Positions 27,696-36,172 of a DNA stretch of 64,000 nt are shown here, in pieces. Origin of the DNA: Rhizobium sp. BK376 (GTDB lineage: Bacteria; Pseudomonadota; Alphaproteobacteria; Rhizobiales; Rhizobiaceae). The stretch is from contig NZ_SLZG01000012.1 of assembly GCF_004341625.1 (NCBI RefSeq), positions 62,001 through 126,000 of the forward strand. The letters are read 5' to 3'. The translations under genes and the position numbers were made by a program. Within the stretch, counting starts at the first letter, position 1. Each line of letters opens with the position of its first letter. The notes below the pieces were generated by a model. The model saw only the letters and a list, made by a program, of their open reading frames with translations, was not told where the DNA came from and did not search any database.

Positions 27696-28184
27696 ATGAG
27701 CCAGCGCGCCATCAAGATAACAGAACCGCGTTCCGGCCTCTCTGTCATCGCGCCCTTGCTGGATGGCAAGGCGCCGGACAATGCCGCCTTTTTCTGGGAC
27801 TATCTTTCGCAAGCGCGGGTAGTGCCCGGCATCCACGCCATGTGGACCGGTCCGGAAATCTCCTGCCCGATCCCGCCGGCGCATCTGGAAGGCGCTTCCT
27901 ATGCGGACGCGTTGCCGGCGGAGAATGCGACGCTGACGCCGCAGCCGGGCGATATCATGCTGAGCTATGTGCCGCCGCGCATGTGGGGCGGCAGTCCCAA
28001 CTCCATCTTCGATATCGGTCTGTTCTATGGCCAGGGCGCGAGGCTGCTGTTCCCGATCGGCTGGCTCGCCGGCAGCGTGGTGGCGCAGGTCAGGCCCGAG
28101 GAGCGCGAACATTTCGCCAGCGCCTGCGGCGTCATCCGTCGCAACGGCGCCTGTGACGTGACGTTCGAGCGCACGGAGATTTGA
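27696..28184 (+). CDS. DUF3830 family protein (cyclophilin-like)
   Basis: A 163-residue soluble protein matching what I recall of DUF3830: a cyclophilin-like small beta fold with PLLDGKAPDNAAFFWDYL and SIFDIGLFYGQGARLLFP. No catalytic residues are assigned. The start follows AAGGAT. It is the second gene of the run gntR - DUF3830 - TIGR04076-like, one base before the next start. Genes of this family often lie beside amino-acid-type ABC importers. Confidence 0.7.
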   Translation: MSQRAIKITEPRSGLSVIAPLLDGKAPDNAAFFWDYLSQARVVPGIHAMWTGPEISCPIPPAHLEGASYADALPAENATLTPQPGDIMLSYVPPRMWGGSPNSIFDIGLFYGQGARLLFPIGWLAGSVVAQVRPEEREHFASACGVIRRNGACDVTFERTEI

Positions 28185-28185
28185 G

Positions 28186-28533
28186 ATGGACGATAGTTTC
28201 GAGCTCTTCGACCTGCGTGTGGAAGCCGTGATCCCCGAGGGCAAGCCGATCTATTGCGGCGCCAAGGCGGGCGATTACTTCGAGCTGAAGGGTGAGATGC
28301 TGTCGCTGCCAGCCGGGCAGGGGTTCTCGATCTATTCGATTTCGGCCGTGCTGCCGCTGCTGGCGGCCAAGCAGCGGCCGACGCACAGCAATGACTGGAT
28401 GACCTCGGATGCGGAGATCGCCTGCCCGGATCCGAACTGCGCGAGCCGGCTCAGGATCGTTCGGACGGGGACGCGGCGGTTCAGCCATTCGGAGACGACG
28501 GCGGTGCCTTTGCCCAGCGGTGGGGACGAATAG
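28186..28533 (+). CDS. TIGR04076-like small protein
   Basis: A 115-residue protein with FDLRVEAVIPEGKPIYCGAKAGDYFEL and LPAGQGFSIYSISAVLPLLAAKQR, resembling the TIGR04076 group. Three cysteines (in YCGAK and CPDPNC) could bind a metal. It begins one base after the DUF3830 stop. Function is unknown. The last 15 or so residues are low in conservation-like features. Confidence 0.6.
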   Translation: MDDSFELFDLRVEAVIPEGKPIYCGAKAGDYFELKGEMLSLPAGQGFSIYSISAVLPLLAAKQRPTHSNDWMTSDAEIACPDPNCASRLRIVRTGTRRFSHSETTAVPLPSGGDE

Positions 28534-28550
28534 AGATGTTGTGCGCGGAG

Positions 28551-28702
28551 CCCCGTCATCCAGCTGCCGTCACCTTCTCCCCGAAAGGGAGAGGGGAATG
28601 CCGCGCGGACTTCGCTCCTCACTCTGCATTTATGAAAAGCTGCGGCAGTGCTGCAAGTCTCTTCTCCCCTCAGGGAGAAGGTGACGGCAGGCGGATGAGG
28701 GG
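28551..28702. repeat. RIME-like long inverted repeat
   Basis: Arms of about 32 bp (28551-28582 and 28671-28702) are near-perfect reverse complements, built on GCTGCCGTCACCTTCTCCCC. Each arm carries CTTCTCCC with its own short dyad. This matches the rhizobial intergenic mosaic element style. It separates the TIGR04076-like gene from the aldo/keto reductase; short open frames inside are not genes. Confidence 0.75.
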
Positions 28703-28752
28703 CTGCTTGCTTCAAACGACCGAATTTCCAGACACACCGAAAGCCGCATGAC

Positions 28753-29805
28753 ATGAGCAAGACTTACGAACTCACCCCAGGCTACACGATCTCCCGCGTC
28801 ATTCGCGGTGGCTGGCAGCTGGCCGGCGGGCACGGAGAGATCGATCGGGGCCAGGCCGTCACCGATCTCATCGCCGCCTTCGATGCAGGTATCCGGACCT
28901 ATGACTGCGCCGACATCTATACCGGTGTCGAGGAACTGATCGGCGAGGCGCGGCAACGGTTGCAAGACGAGCGGGGCGCTGATGTCGCTGCGCAAATGCA
29001 TGTCCACACCAAGCTGGTGCCTGACCTCGAAAGGCTCGCCGATATCAATCGCGACTATATTCGCGGGATCGTCGAGCAGTCCTTGCGTAGACTGAAGACG
29101 GAGCGGCTGGACCTCGTGCAGTTCCATTGGTGGGACTATGCGCATACCGGCTATATCGATGCGCTCGGCTGGCTTGCCGAGATGCGCGCTGAAGGCAAGG
29201 TGCGCAATGTCGGGACTACCAATTTCGACAGCCCGCGTATCAGACAGATGCTCGATGCCGGCATCCCGCTGGTGAGCCAGCAGCTGCAATATTCCGTGCT
29301 CGACCAGCGTCCGCTCAACGGCCTTGCCGAATTGGCGGCAAAGAACGGCATCAAGTTCCTCTGCTACGGCTCCGTCGCAGGCGGCTTCCTCAGTGACAGA
29401 TGGCTCGGTCAGCCGGAGCCTGACATGCCGCTCGAGAACCGCTCGCTCGTCAAGTACAAGCTCATCATCGATGATTTCGGCGGCTGGGATCTGTTCCAGT
29501 CGCTGCTCAGGGCATTGAAGAGCGTCGGCGATCGCCACGGCGCCGATATCGCGACCATCGCCAGTGCCTGGGTGCTGGAGCAGCCGCTGGTCGCCGCAGT
29601 CATCGTCGGCGCGCGCAACCAGGCGCATGCGCTTGCCAATGCCAAAATCATGGACCTCGAGTTAACCGAGCAGGACCGCCGCGAGATTGCTGCCATCGTC
29701 GGCGAAAGCAAGGGACCGCTCGGCGATGTCTACACGCTGGAGCGCGACCGCACGGGACGCCATGGATCGATCATGCACTACAACCTCAATGATGGCAGGA
29801 CATGA
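28753..29805 (+). CDS. Aldo/keto reductase
   Basis: A 350-residue NADPH-type reductase with TIM barrel. The catalytic tetrad is Asp51, Tyr56 (DCADIYTG), Lys87 (HTKLVP) and His125 (VQFHWWD). The cofactor region is ASAWVLEQPLVAAVIVGAR. It probably reduces a carbonyl product of the cluster. Its stop shares ATGA with the next gene. Confidence 0.88.
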   Translation: MSKTYELTPGYTISRVIRGGWQLAGGHGEIDRGQAVTDLIAAFDAGIRTYDCADIYTGVEELIGEARQRLQDERGADVAAQMHVHTKLVPDLERLADINRDYIRGIVEQSLRRLKTERLDLVQFHWWDYAHTGYIDALGWLAEMRAEGKVRNVGTTNFDSPRIRQMLDAGIPLVSQQLQYSVLDQRPLNGLAELAAKNGIKFLCYGSVAGGFLSDRWLGQPEPDMPLENRSLVKYKLIIDDFGGWDLFQSLLRALKSVGDRHGADIATIASAWVLEQPLVAAVIVGARNQAHALANAKIMDLELTEQDRREIAAIVGESKGPLGDVYTLERDRTGRHGSIMHYNLNDGRT

Positions 29806-30227
29806 GCCAGGGATCGCTTTTCGACCGCGCTGAGGCGGAGATCATCGCCTTCCACCGCTTCTTCGTGGAGTGGTATGATGCAGCGACCGCCGATGCCGTC
29901 GATTTCGATCGCTGCGAGCGCGTCTTCGGGCAGGATTTTCATATGATCCCGCCCACGGGCAAGCTGTTCGATCGCACCGAGACAATCGCGTTGATCCGGG
30001 GAAACCGGGCGACCTACAATGGCGATTTCGCCATTGCGATCGAGGACATCCGTTCCCGCTGGGAGGCGGGCGACGCGATTATGGTGACTTATGTGGAGGC
30101 GCAGGTGCGGTCCGGCCAGAAAAGCCGGCGGCAGGCGAGTGCGCTCTTCACCGCGAGTTCATCGGCGCCCGAAGGCGTCGAATGGCAGCATCTGCATGAA
30201 ACCTGGTTGCAGATGCCGGAGACCTGA
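29802..30227 (+). CDS. NTF2-like (SnoaL/DUF4440-type) protein
   Basis: A 141-residue single-domain protein with the cone-fold pattern: N-terminal helices (IIAFHRFFVEWYDAAT), DFHMIPPTGKLFDRTETIALI, and C-terminal strands WQHLHETWLQMP. Such proteins are small isomerases, lyases or binding domains. It overlaps the aldo/keto reductase stop as ATGA, which suggests a joint task. Confidence 0.7.
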   Translation: MSQGSLFDRAEAEIIAFHRFFVEWYDAATADAVDFDRCERVFGQDFHMIPPTGKLFDRTETIALIRGNRATYNGDFAIAIEDIRSRWEAGDAIMVTYVEAQVRSGQKSRRQASALFTASSSAPEGVEWQHLHETWLQMPET

Positions 30228-30275
30228 CAGGCTTACAAACTGAAATAGAAGTCGTACCTAAAAAGGGGAACAGGA

Positions 30276-31538
30276 ATGAAAAAGACGATATTTCAACTGA
30301 CCACCGCCATGGCGCTTCTGGCCGTAGCCGGTGTTGCCAATGCTGCCGATTGCAAGGTGACCGTCGGCCTCGTGATGGAACTGACCGGCCCTGCCGGCGA
30401 ATATGGCCAGGCCGGTGCCAAGTCGGTCGAGATGGCCTTCCGTGATATCAACGCGGCCGGTGGCGTGCACGGATGCGATCTTGTCACGGATACGCGCGAC
30501 AGCCAGAGCCAGGGCAACGTCGCGGTCGATGCGGCAACGCAGCTCGTGCAGGTCAAAAAGGTGCCTGTGATCATTGGCGGCATCATCTCGTCGGTCTCGA
30601 TCCCGATCCTGACCTCGGTCACGGCACCGGCCAAGATCGTTCAGGTCTCGCCGGCCTCCTCGTCGCCGACGCTGACCGAGCTCGGCCGCCAGGGCAAGAC
30701 CAACGGCATCTTCTTCCGCACCATCACCTCGGATGCCCTGCAGGGCGTCGCCGCTGCGAAATATGCGATCGACAAGGGCTTCAAGAAGCTCGCGATCATC
30801 CACGTCAACAACGACTTCGGCGTCAACATGGTCGCGGAATTCTCGCGTGCCTATAAGGCGCTCGGCGGCACGATCGTGTCAGACACGCCCTATAACGAGA
30901 AGCAGTCGAGCTATGCTTCCGAAGTCACCGCCGCGATGGGCGGCGAGCCCGACGGTCTTTATCTCGTCAGTACGCCGGTCGATGGCGCCACGATCGCCCG
31001 CACCTGGATATCGCAGGGCGGTGTCCAGAAATTCCTGCTCAATGACGGCATGAACAGCCCTGATTTCATCGATTCCGTCGGCGCCGACTATCTGAAGGAT
31101 GCCTATGGCACCTCCTCGGGCACCAGCCCGACGGCCTCGACCGACTACTTCATGAAGACTTACAAGGACTTCTCCGGCATCGAGCCTTCGAACCCGGCAG
31201 CCGACCGTTCCTATGATGCCGGCGCCATTGTCGGGCTTGCCATCGCGATTGCCGGTTCGGATGATCCGGCCAAGATCAAGGATGCGATGTTCAAAGCGGT
31301 CGATCCGGCAGGCACGCCGATCTATGCCGGCAAGGAGGAGTTCGCCAAGGCGCTCGACCTGATCAAGCAGGGCAAGCCGATCCGCTATGAAGGCGTCATC
31401 GGCCCTGTGGCCTTCGACAAATATGGCGATATCACCGGCCCGTTCCGCCTCTGGAAGATCGTCGACGGCAAGGTGACGACCGATGGCGAGATGTCGACCG
31501 ATGACGTCAACAAGCTGCAGGCGCAGCTGAACAAGTAA
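30276..31538 (+). CDS. Branched-chain amino acid-type ABC substrate-binding protein
   Basis: A 420-residue periplasmic protein with signal peptide cleaved after GVANA (about residue 23). It has the LivJ/LivK layout: VTVGLVMELTGPAGEYGQAGAKSVEMAFRDIN, then PVIIGGIISSVSIPI and the second lobe. AGGGGAACAGG precedes the ATG. It is separated from the permease and ATPase genes by six genes on the other strand or direction, but is the only matching binding protein in the window. Confidence 0.9.
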   Translation: MKKTIFQLTTAMALLAVAGVANAADCKVTVGLVMELTGPAGEYGQAGAKSVEMAFRDINAAGGVHGCDLVTDTRDSQSQGNVAVDAATQLVQVKKVPVIIGGIISSVSIPILTSVTAPAKIVQVSPASSSPTLTELGRQGKTNGIFFRTITSDALQGVAAAKYAIDKGFKKLAIIHVNNDFGVNMVAEFSRAYKALGGTIVSDTPYNEKQSSYASEVTAAMGGEPDGLYLVSTPVDGATIARTWISQGGVQKFLLNDGMNSPDFIDSVGADYLKDAYGTSSGTSPTASTDYFMKTYKDFSGIEPSNPAADRSYDAGAIVGLAIAIAGSDDPAKIKDAMFKAVDPAGTPIYAGKEEFAKALDLIKQGKPIRYEGVIGPVAFDKYGDITGPFRLWKIVDGKVTTDGEMSTDDVNKLQAQLNK

Positions 31539-31553
31539 GCCTTGCGACTTCGG

Positions 31554-31580
31554 CGGGCCGGCAGGAATTGCGCCGGCCCG
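31554..31580 (+). terminator. Hairpin after the binding-protein gene
   Basis: A perfect 9-bp stem, CGGGCCGGC with GCCGGCCCG, loop 9 nt, 16 bases after the stop. There is no strong T run, so it may stabilise the 3' end rather than terminate fully. Confidence 0.5.
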
Positions 31581-31687
31581 TTGGCTACCGAGCCATTCGG
31601 TGCTCTTTGTTGTTCACGTCCTTATTCAATCTGGACAATCCCCATTCTTTCGCTCCACAAATCGATTGAGGAGCATTGGGAGGAATC

Positions 31688-33196
31688 ATGGCTGGGGAAC
31701 CGGACGTCGTTATTATCGGGTCGGGCATGGGAGGCTCGACACTGGCATCGGGCATTGCCGCAAGCGGCGCAAATATTCTCATTCTGGAAGCAGGGGAGCG
31801 GCTGGAAGACCGGCCGGAAAACCGCGACCAGCGGGCGATCTTCCAGCGCGGGCATTTTCGTCCCAAGGAAACCTGGTACGAAAAGGGCGGCCAGGGCTTC
31901 AACCCGGGCAACTATTACAATGTCGGCGGCAATACGAAATTCTACGGCGCGGTGCTGGTGCGCTTTCGGCGCGAAGATTTCGAGGAGATGCAGCATCTGC
32001 ACGGCGTTTCGCCAGCTTGGCCCTTTCCCTATGAGGAGCTGGAGCCCTGGTACAGCCAGGCGGAGCAATTCTTTCAGGTCCGAGGTGCTCTCGGCCAGGA
32101 TCCGACCGAACCATTCCACTCAAAACCCTATGCCTTTCCGCCCGTTCCGGACGAGCCGGCGATCGCCAAGGTGCGCAAGCGCCTGCAGGAAAATGGCATG
32201 CACACCTATTCCCTGCCGCTTGGCGTCGATATCGACAAGTGGCTCGCAAAGGGGAACACGCCCTGGGACGCGCATCCGAACAGTTTCGACGGCAAGATGG
32301 ATGCCGAGACGATCTCGCTGACGAACGCCCTGCAGCATCCGAATGTTCGGCTGAAGACCGGCGCGCGGGTGACGCGGCTGGAAACGGCCGAGGACGGCAA
32401 GACGATCGCCGCCGTGCATTACACGTCCTTCGGCGAGGCGAAGGTCGTCAGGCCGAAACTGGTGGTTCTGTCAGCCGGTGCGGTGCAGTCGGCCGTGCTT
32501 TTGTTGCGGTCGGCAAGCGAGGCCAATCCGCGCGGTCTCGCCAACAGGTCTGATCAGGTTGGCCGGAACTTCATGAACCACAATTCGTCTGCCGTACTGG
32601 CGATCTCGCCGGGCTATCGCAACGATTCCATCTATCAGAAGAGTTTTGGCTTCAATGATTTCTACCTGTCGGATGGCGAGGGCGGTCCGCCGCTCGGCAA
32701 TGTGCAGCTGCTCGGGCGGGTGTCCGGGGCGATCCTGAAGGCCAATATGCCGGCCTATCCGGAGTGGCTGCTCAATCGAATCTCCGCGCATGCGATCGAT
32801 TTCTACGCCATGAGCGAGGATCTGCCATCGCCGGAAAGCCGGATTACGGTCGAGGGCGAGCGGATCGTGCTGCAATGGGTGCGCACGAACTGGCAGGCGC
32901 ATCTCGATCTGGTGTCGAAGCTGAAGCGGGTGCTGAAGAAATCCGGCTTTCCGATCGTGCTGTCGCGGCCCTTTGACAAGCGCACGCCCTCGCATCAATG
33001 CGGAACAGTCCGGATCGGCAACGACCCTTCCTCGGCCCCGCTCGACGTCTATTGCCGCGCCTTCGACCATCCGAACCTGTTCGTGGTCGATGCCAGCTAT
33101 CTGCCGACCTCGGCAGCCGTCAACCCGGCGCTCTCGATTGCGGCCCAGGCGTTGCGGGTTGCCGATCACATGTCTCAGGCGGATTTGAAGCGGTAG
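31688..33196 (+). CDS. GMC family oxidoreductase
   Basis: A 502-residue flavoprotein. The N-terminal FAD fold is DVVIIGSGMGGSTLASGIAASG; NPGNYYNVGGNTKFYGAVLVR holds the flavin, and the C-terminus has PSHQCGTVRIG and DASYLPTSAAVNPALSIAAQA with the catalytic His/Asn pair. GGGAGGA lies five bases before 31688; a TTG four codons earlier is disfavoured. It probably oxidises an alcohol; it is likely part of the same catabolic set, downstream of the binding-protein gene. Confidence 0.88.
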   Translation: MAGEPDVVIIGSGMGGSTLASGIAASGANILILEAGERLEDRPENRDQRAIFQRGHFRPKETWYEKGGQGFNPGNYYNVGGNTKFYGAVLVRFRREDFEEMQHLHGVSPAWPFPYEELEPWYSQAEQFFQVRGALGQDPTEPFHSKPYAFPPVPDEPAIAKVRKRLQENGMHTYSLPLGVDIDKWLAKGNTPWDAHPNSFDGKMDAETISLTNALQHPNVRLKTGARVTRLETAEDGKTIAAVHYTSFGEAKVVRPKLVVLSAGAVQSAVLLLRSASEANPRGLANRSDQVGRNFMNHNSSAVLAISPGYRNDSIYQKSFGFNDFYLSDGEGGPPLGNVQLLGRVSGAILKANMPAYPEWLLNRISAHAIDFYAMSEDLPSPESRITVEGERIVLQWVRTNWQAHLDLVSKLKRVLKKSGFPIVLSRPFDKRTPSHQCGTVRIGNDPSSAPLDVYCRAFDHPNLFVVDASYLPTSAAVNPALSIAAQALRVADHMSQADLKR

Positions 33197-33219
33197 CGAG
33201 AAGCCCGGCGTTGAGGCGA

Positions 33220-33978
33220 TCAGCCGCCAGACAGGTTCCGTTTGGCTAAGGCAGCGGCAAGGTCGCGCACGGCAAGGTCGAGCATGCGGTTGGCGACGTC
33301 ACGTGCCGCAGCCCGGTCGCGCAATCTCAGCGCCTCGACCAGCTCGCCATGGACCACGATCGCCTCCTCGCGGCTGTCGACGGCGACATTGGAAGCATGC
33401 AGCGCATAGGTGAGTGCGGCATGGATGGCGCTCGACAGGCGGCGAAAGACCTGGTTGTGGCTAGCGCCGAGAAGGACCGTGTGGAACATCACGTCGGCTT
33501 CGGTGAAGCGCTCGGGATCAAGGGCTGAATCGCGCATCTGCCGCCAGGCGTGGTCGAGATCGGCGACCTCGCGGGCGGTTGCCCGCTCGGCGGCATATTC
33601 GGCCGCTGCCGGCTCGATGGTGCGGCGGGCTTCGAGGATGCAGCCGAGAATGTCGAAATCGCTGATATAGGGACCCATCCATTCGAGTACGTCGGCATCG
33701 AGGATGTTCCAGTCGTCGCGGTCGCAGACCGTGGTGCCGACCCTCGGCCTGCCGCGCACCATGCCCTTCGATTCCAATATCTTCAGGGACTCGCGGATGA
33801 CCGTGCGGCTGACGCCGTAGATCTCGCAGAGATCATTCTCCCGCGGCAGAGGACTGCCGACGGGATAGCGCTCCGAGCAGATGTCCTGCGCAAGCGCTGC
33901 CGTCACGTTGCGGCGAACGCGAGGGCGACGAGCCGGGGGCTCGTTCGGGATATCTCCGTCACGCTCAATCGCTTCCAA
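33220..33978 (-). CDS. GntR family regulator, FadR (FCD) subfamily
   Basis: A 252-residue repressor-type protein: winged helix about 25-90 (PRENDLCEIYGVSRTVIRESLKIL) and an FCD domain with FTEADVMFHTVLLGAS. The start is a TTG with GGAGAAA seven bases upstream; no ATG is available before the DNA-binding domain. It converges on the GMC gene and is divergent from osmC across about 320 bp. Confidence 0.85.
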   Translation of the reverse strand: MEAIERDGDIPNEPPARRPRVRRNVTAALAQDICSERYPVGSPLPRENDLCEIYGVSRTVIRESLKILESKGMVRGRPRVGTTVCDRDDWNILDADVLEWMGPYISDFDILGCILEARRTIEPAAAEYAAERATAREVADLDHAWRQMRDSALDPERFTEADVMFHTVLLGASHNQVFRRLSSAIHAALTYALHASNVAVDSREEAIVVHGELVEALRLRDRAAARDVANRMLDLAVRDLAAALAKRNLSGG

Positions 33979-34100
33979 GTGCTTTCTCCGCCCGGCTCCC
34001 TCGCAGCGGATGTTGATTAGCCGAATTCGCTCTGCTTTGCGACATTTACATGGAGGGGTCGGGCACTGTTGCCATAAAAAGTCATATTATTTTTTGATTG

Positions 34101-34120
34101 CCGAACTTTCGAAAGTTCGG
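34101..34120. promoter_or_regulatory. 20-bp perfect palindrome upstream of osmC
   Basis: CCGAACTTTCGAAAGTTCGG reads the same on both strands. It lies in the 320-bp space between the divergent GntR and OsmC genes, next to a T-rich stretch. It has the form of a dimeric repressor site; the binding protein is not identified. No gene is visible in the rest of this space. Confidence 0.5.
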
Positions 34121-34300
34121 GAGCGCCCCTGTGCGGTTCGAAACCGTCTCTCAATTGGTGGTGGAATCGTCGCTGGCCTGTCGTCTTCCCGAGATAGAGC
34201 ATTATATTGCCGGCTGGGGCAGTCGTTTCGGCTTCTTCCAATAGGTAACCTGGGACGGCAGGTGCTCTCCCTTAACGCTCAATCGAAACAGGAGGACGGT

Positions 34301-34732
34301 ATGCAAATCAATCGGACAGGTTCCGCTCATTGGACCGGCGGTCTTAAGGACGGCAGAGGGCAGATTTCGACACAGAGCGGCGCGCTCAAGGAATATCCCT
34401 ATGGTTTCGCCAGCCGCTTCGAGGGCGTTGCCGGCACCAACCCTGAAGAGCTTATCGGTGCTGCCCATGCAGGTTGCTTCACCATGGCCCTCTCGCTGAT
34501 CCTCGGCGAAGCCGGTCTCAAGGCCGACAGCATGGACACGACCGCCAAGGTGACGCTCGAAAGCGTCGACGGCGGTTTTGCCATCACCGCGATTCATCTG
34601 ACGCTCGTTGCCAGGATCCCCGGCACCGATCAGGCGAAGTTCGAGGAACTGGCTGCGATGGCGAAGGCCGGATGCCCGGTTTCCAAGGCACTCTCCGCCG
34701 TTCCGATCACGCTCGACGCCAAGCTCGGCTGA
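34301..34732 (+). CDS. OsmC family peroxiredoxin
   Basis: A 143-residue OsmC-type hydroperoxide reductase. The redox cysteines are in GAAHAGCFTMALSL and MAKAGCPVSKALS, the usual pair. AGGAGGACGGT precedes the start at 34301; upstream open codons are out of the gene. Members reduce organic hydroperoxides with dihydrolipoyl protein. Confidence 0.9.
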   Translation: MQINRTGSAHWTGGLKDGRGQISTQSGALKEYPYGFASRFEGVAGTNPEELIGAAHAGCFTMALSLILGEAGLKADSMDTTAKVTLESVDGGFAITAIHLTLVARIPGTDQAKFEELAAMAKAGCPVSKALSAVPITLDAKLG

Positions 34733-34882
34733 TCGGCGATCGCTACTGCGCCGGATTTTTGGATCCGGCGTTTTTCCTGCACAGAATAGGCATTCATTGA
34801 AAAATATGCGGGGTTTGTTCAATCGCTCCGCCGGCCGGCTCACTATCCTCCGCCTCGTTTCTCTTGTTGGGGGTATGCAGGA

Positions 34883-35362
34883 ATGTCCGGACTTACATTG
34901 ATCCATGTCATTTTGAGCCTGATCGCAATCGGCAGCGGCATCGTCGTCGCTCAAGGCCTGATCAAGGCGCGGCGCTACGAGAAGACCACGCTTCTCTACA
35001 TGCTGACGACGGCGCTGACGCTTGTTACGAGCTTTCTCTTTCCCTTTAACGGCGTTACGCCGGGGATCGCGGTCGGCGTCATCTGCGTGATCATCTTCAT
35101 CCCGACGGCACTTGCCCGCTATAGCTTTCAGATGCGTGGCATCTGGCGTCCGGTTTTCGTCGTGGGCGCGCTGGCGATGCTCTTTTTCAACTGTCTGGTA
35201 CTGATCGTGCAGTCCTTCCAGAAGATCCCGCCGCTCCATGCGCTTGCCCCGACCGACGCCTCGCCGCCGGTGGCAATCTCCCAGGCTGTGCTGCTGGTGA
35301 TTTTCCTTGTCGTCGGCTTCTTCAGTGTTCGGCGTTTTCGCCCGACGCTGATGGGTATCTGA
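34883..35362 (+). CDS. Multi-span membrane protein of unknown function
   Basis: A 159-residue hydrophobic protein with about five membrane segments (near 3-27, 36-54, 62-82, 90-113 and 130-152) and short loops. No recognised motif. A GCAGGA stretch lies just before the ATG. It stands alone between osmC and the TetR operon. Confidence 0.65.
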   Translation: MSGLTLIHVILSLIAIGSGIVVAQGLIKARRYEKTTLLYMLTTALTLVTSFLFPFNGVTPGIAVGVICVIIFIPTALARYSFQMRGIWRPVFVVGALAMLFFNCLVLIVQSFQKIPPLHALAPTDASPPVAISQAVLLVIFLVVGFFSVRRFRPTLMGI

Positions 35363-35430
35363 GCCGGTCTTATATCGTTTTTTACGCATGCGGCGTATTG
35401 CCCGCCTGGTCCCCTGGGCCGGGCGGTTTA

Positions 35431-35489
35431 TTGACATGTGAGTAATAATGCTTTACGACTGACGAAAATCGAAAAACGTCACTCGTAAA
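35431..35489 (+). promoter_or_regulatory. Promoter and operator of the tetR-RND operon
   Basis: TTGACA at 35431 has TACGAC at 35454 with a 17-bp spacer. A 13-bp inverted repeat, TTTACGACTGACG (35452) and CGTCACTCGTAAA (35477), 12 of 13 matching with 12 bases between, covers the -10. This is the expected layout for TetR autorepression; binding itself is inferred. Confidence 0.55.
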
Positions 35490-35503
35490 TTGGAAGTGCT
35501 TAC

Positions 35504-36112
35504 ATGATCGATCTCGCTGAACTCGGCATGGATAGCGTACGTCAGGAAAACGTAACGCGTATCCTCGATTCCGCGGAAAAGCTGTTCCGCCACTACGGCT
35601 ACAGCAAGACAACCGTGGCCGATATCGCGCGCGATCTCGGCATGTCCACGGCCAATATCTACCGCTTCTTCGCCTCCAAGGTGGAAATCCACCAGGCTAT
35701 CTGCGGCCGCATGCTGCAGCAGAGCTATCAAATCGTGGTCGATGCTTCGCGCCTGCAGGCGAGCGCTTCTGATCGCCTGCGGTATTATGTCCAAGAGCAA
35801 TACAAAATGACCGTGGAGGCCATGCTCGACGAGCAGAAGGTCCACGAGATGATTGTCGTCGCGATCGAGCGTGATTGGCACGTCATCGAAAAGCATATCG
35901 ACAGCGTTCACGACGTGATTGCCGAGATCATTCGTCAGGGCATCGAGGCAGGCGAATTCTTCGAACAGGACCCGGTCGTCGCGTCACGCTGTTTTGGCGC
36001 CGCCACAGTCAACCTCTGCCACCCTCAGATGGTGGCGCAATGTCTTACCAAGGAAAACCGGGCATCGCCCGACGATCTGATCGAGTTCGCTATCCGAGCT
36101 CTCAAGAAATAA
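35504..36112 (+). CDS. TetR family transcriptional regulator
   Basis: A 202-residue regulator. The helix-turn-helix is TVADIARDLGMSTANIYRFFASK (about 37-59); the rest is a helical ligand-binding domain. It is first in line before the RND adaptor (60 bp) and pump, and an inverted repeat overlaps its promoter, so it most likely represses the pump and itself. Confidence 0.9.
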   Translation: MIDLAELGMDSVRQENVTRILDSAEKLFRHYGYSKTTVADIARDLGMSTANIYRFFASKVEIHQAICGRMLQQSYQIVVDASRLQASASDRLRYYVQEQYKMTVEAMLDEQKVHEMIVVAIERDWHVIEKHIDSVHDVIAEIIRQGIEAGEFFEQDPVVASRCFGAATVNLCHPQMVAQCLTKENRASPDDLIEFAIRALKK

Positions 36113-36172
36113 GAGGCAGCGCGGAAAACCGCGCTCCTGCCATTGTCACCCATATCGACTGAGGAGTGCGAG

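Noticed and set aside
28536..28751. Small frames inside the RIME-like repeat
   Set aside because: They consist of the inverted-repeat arms and lack protein-like features.
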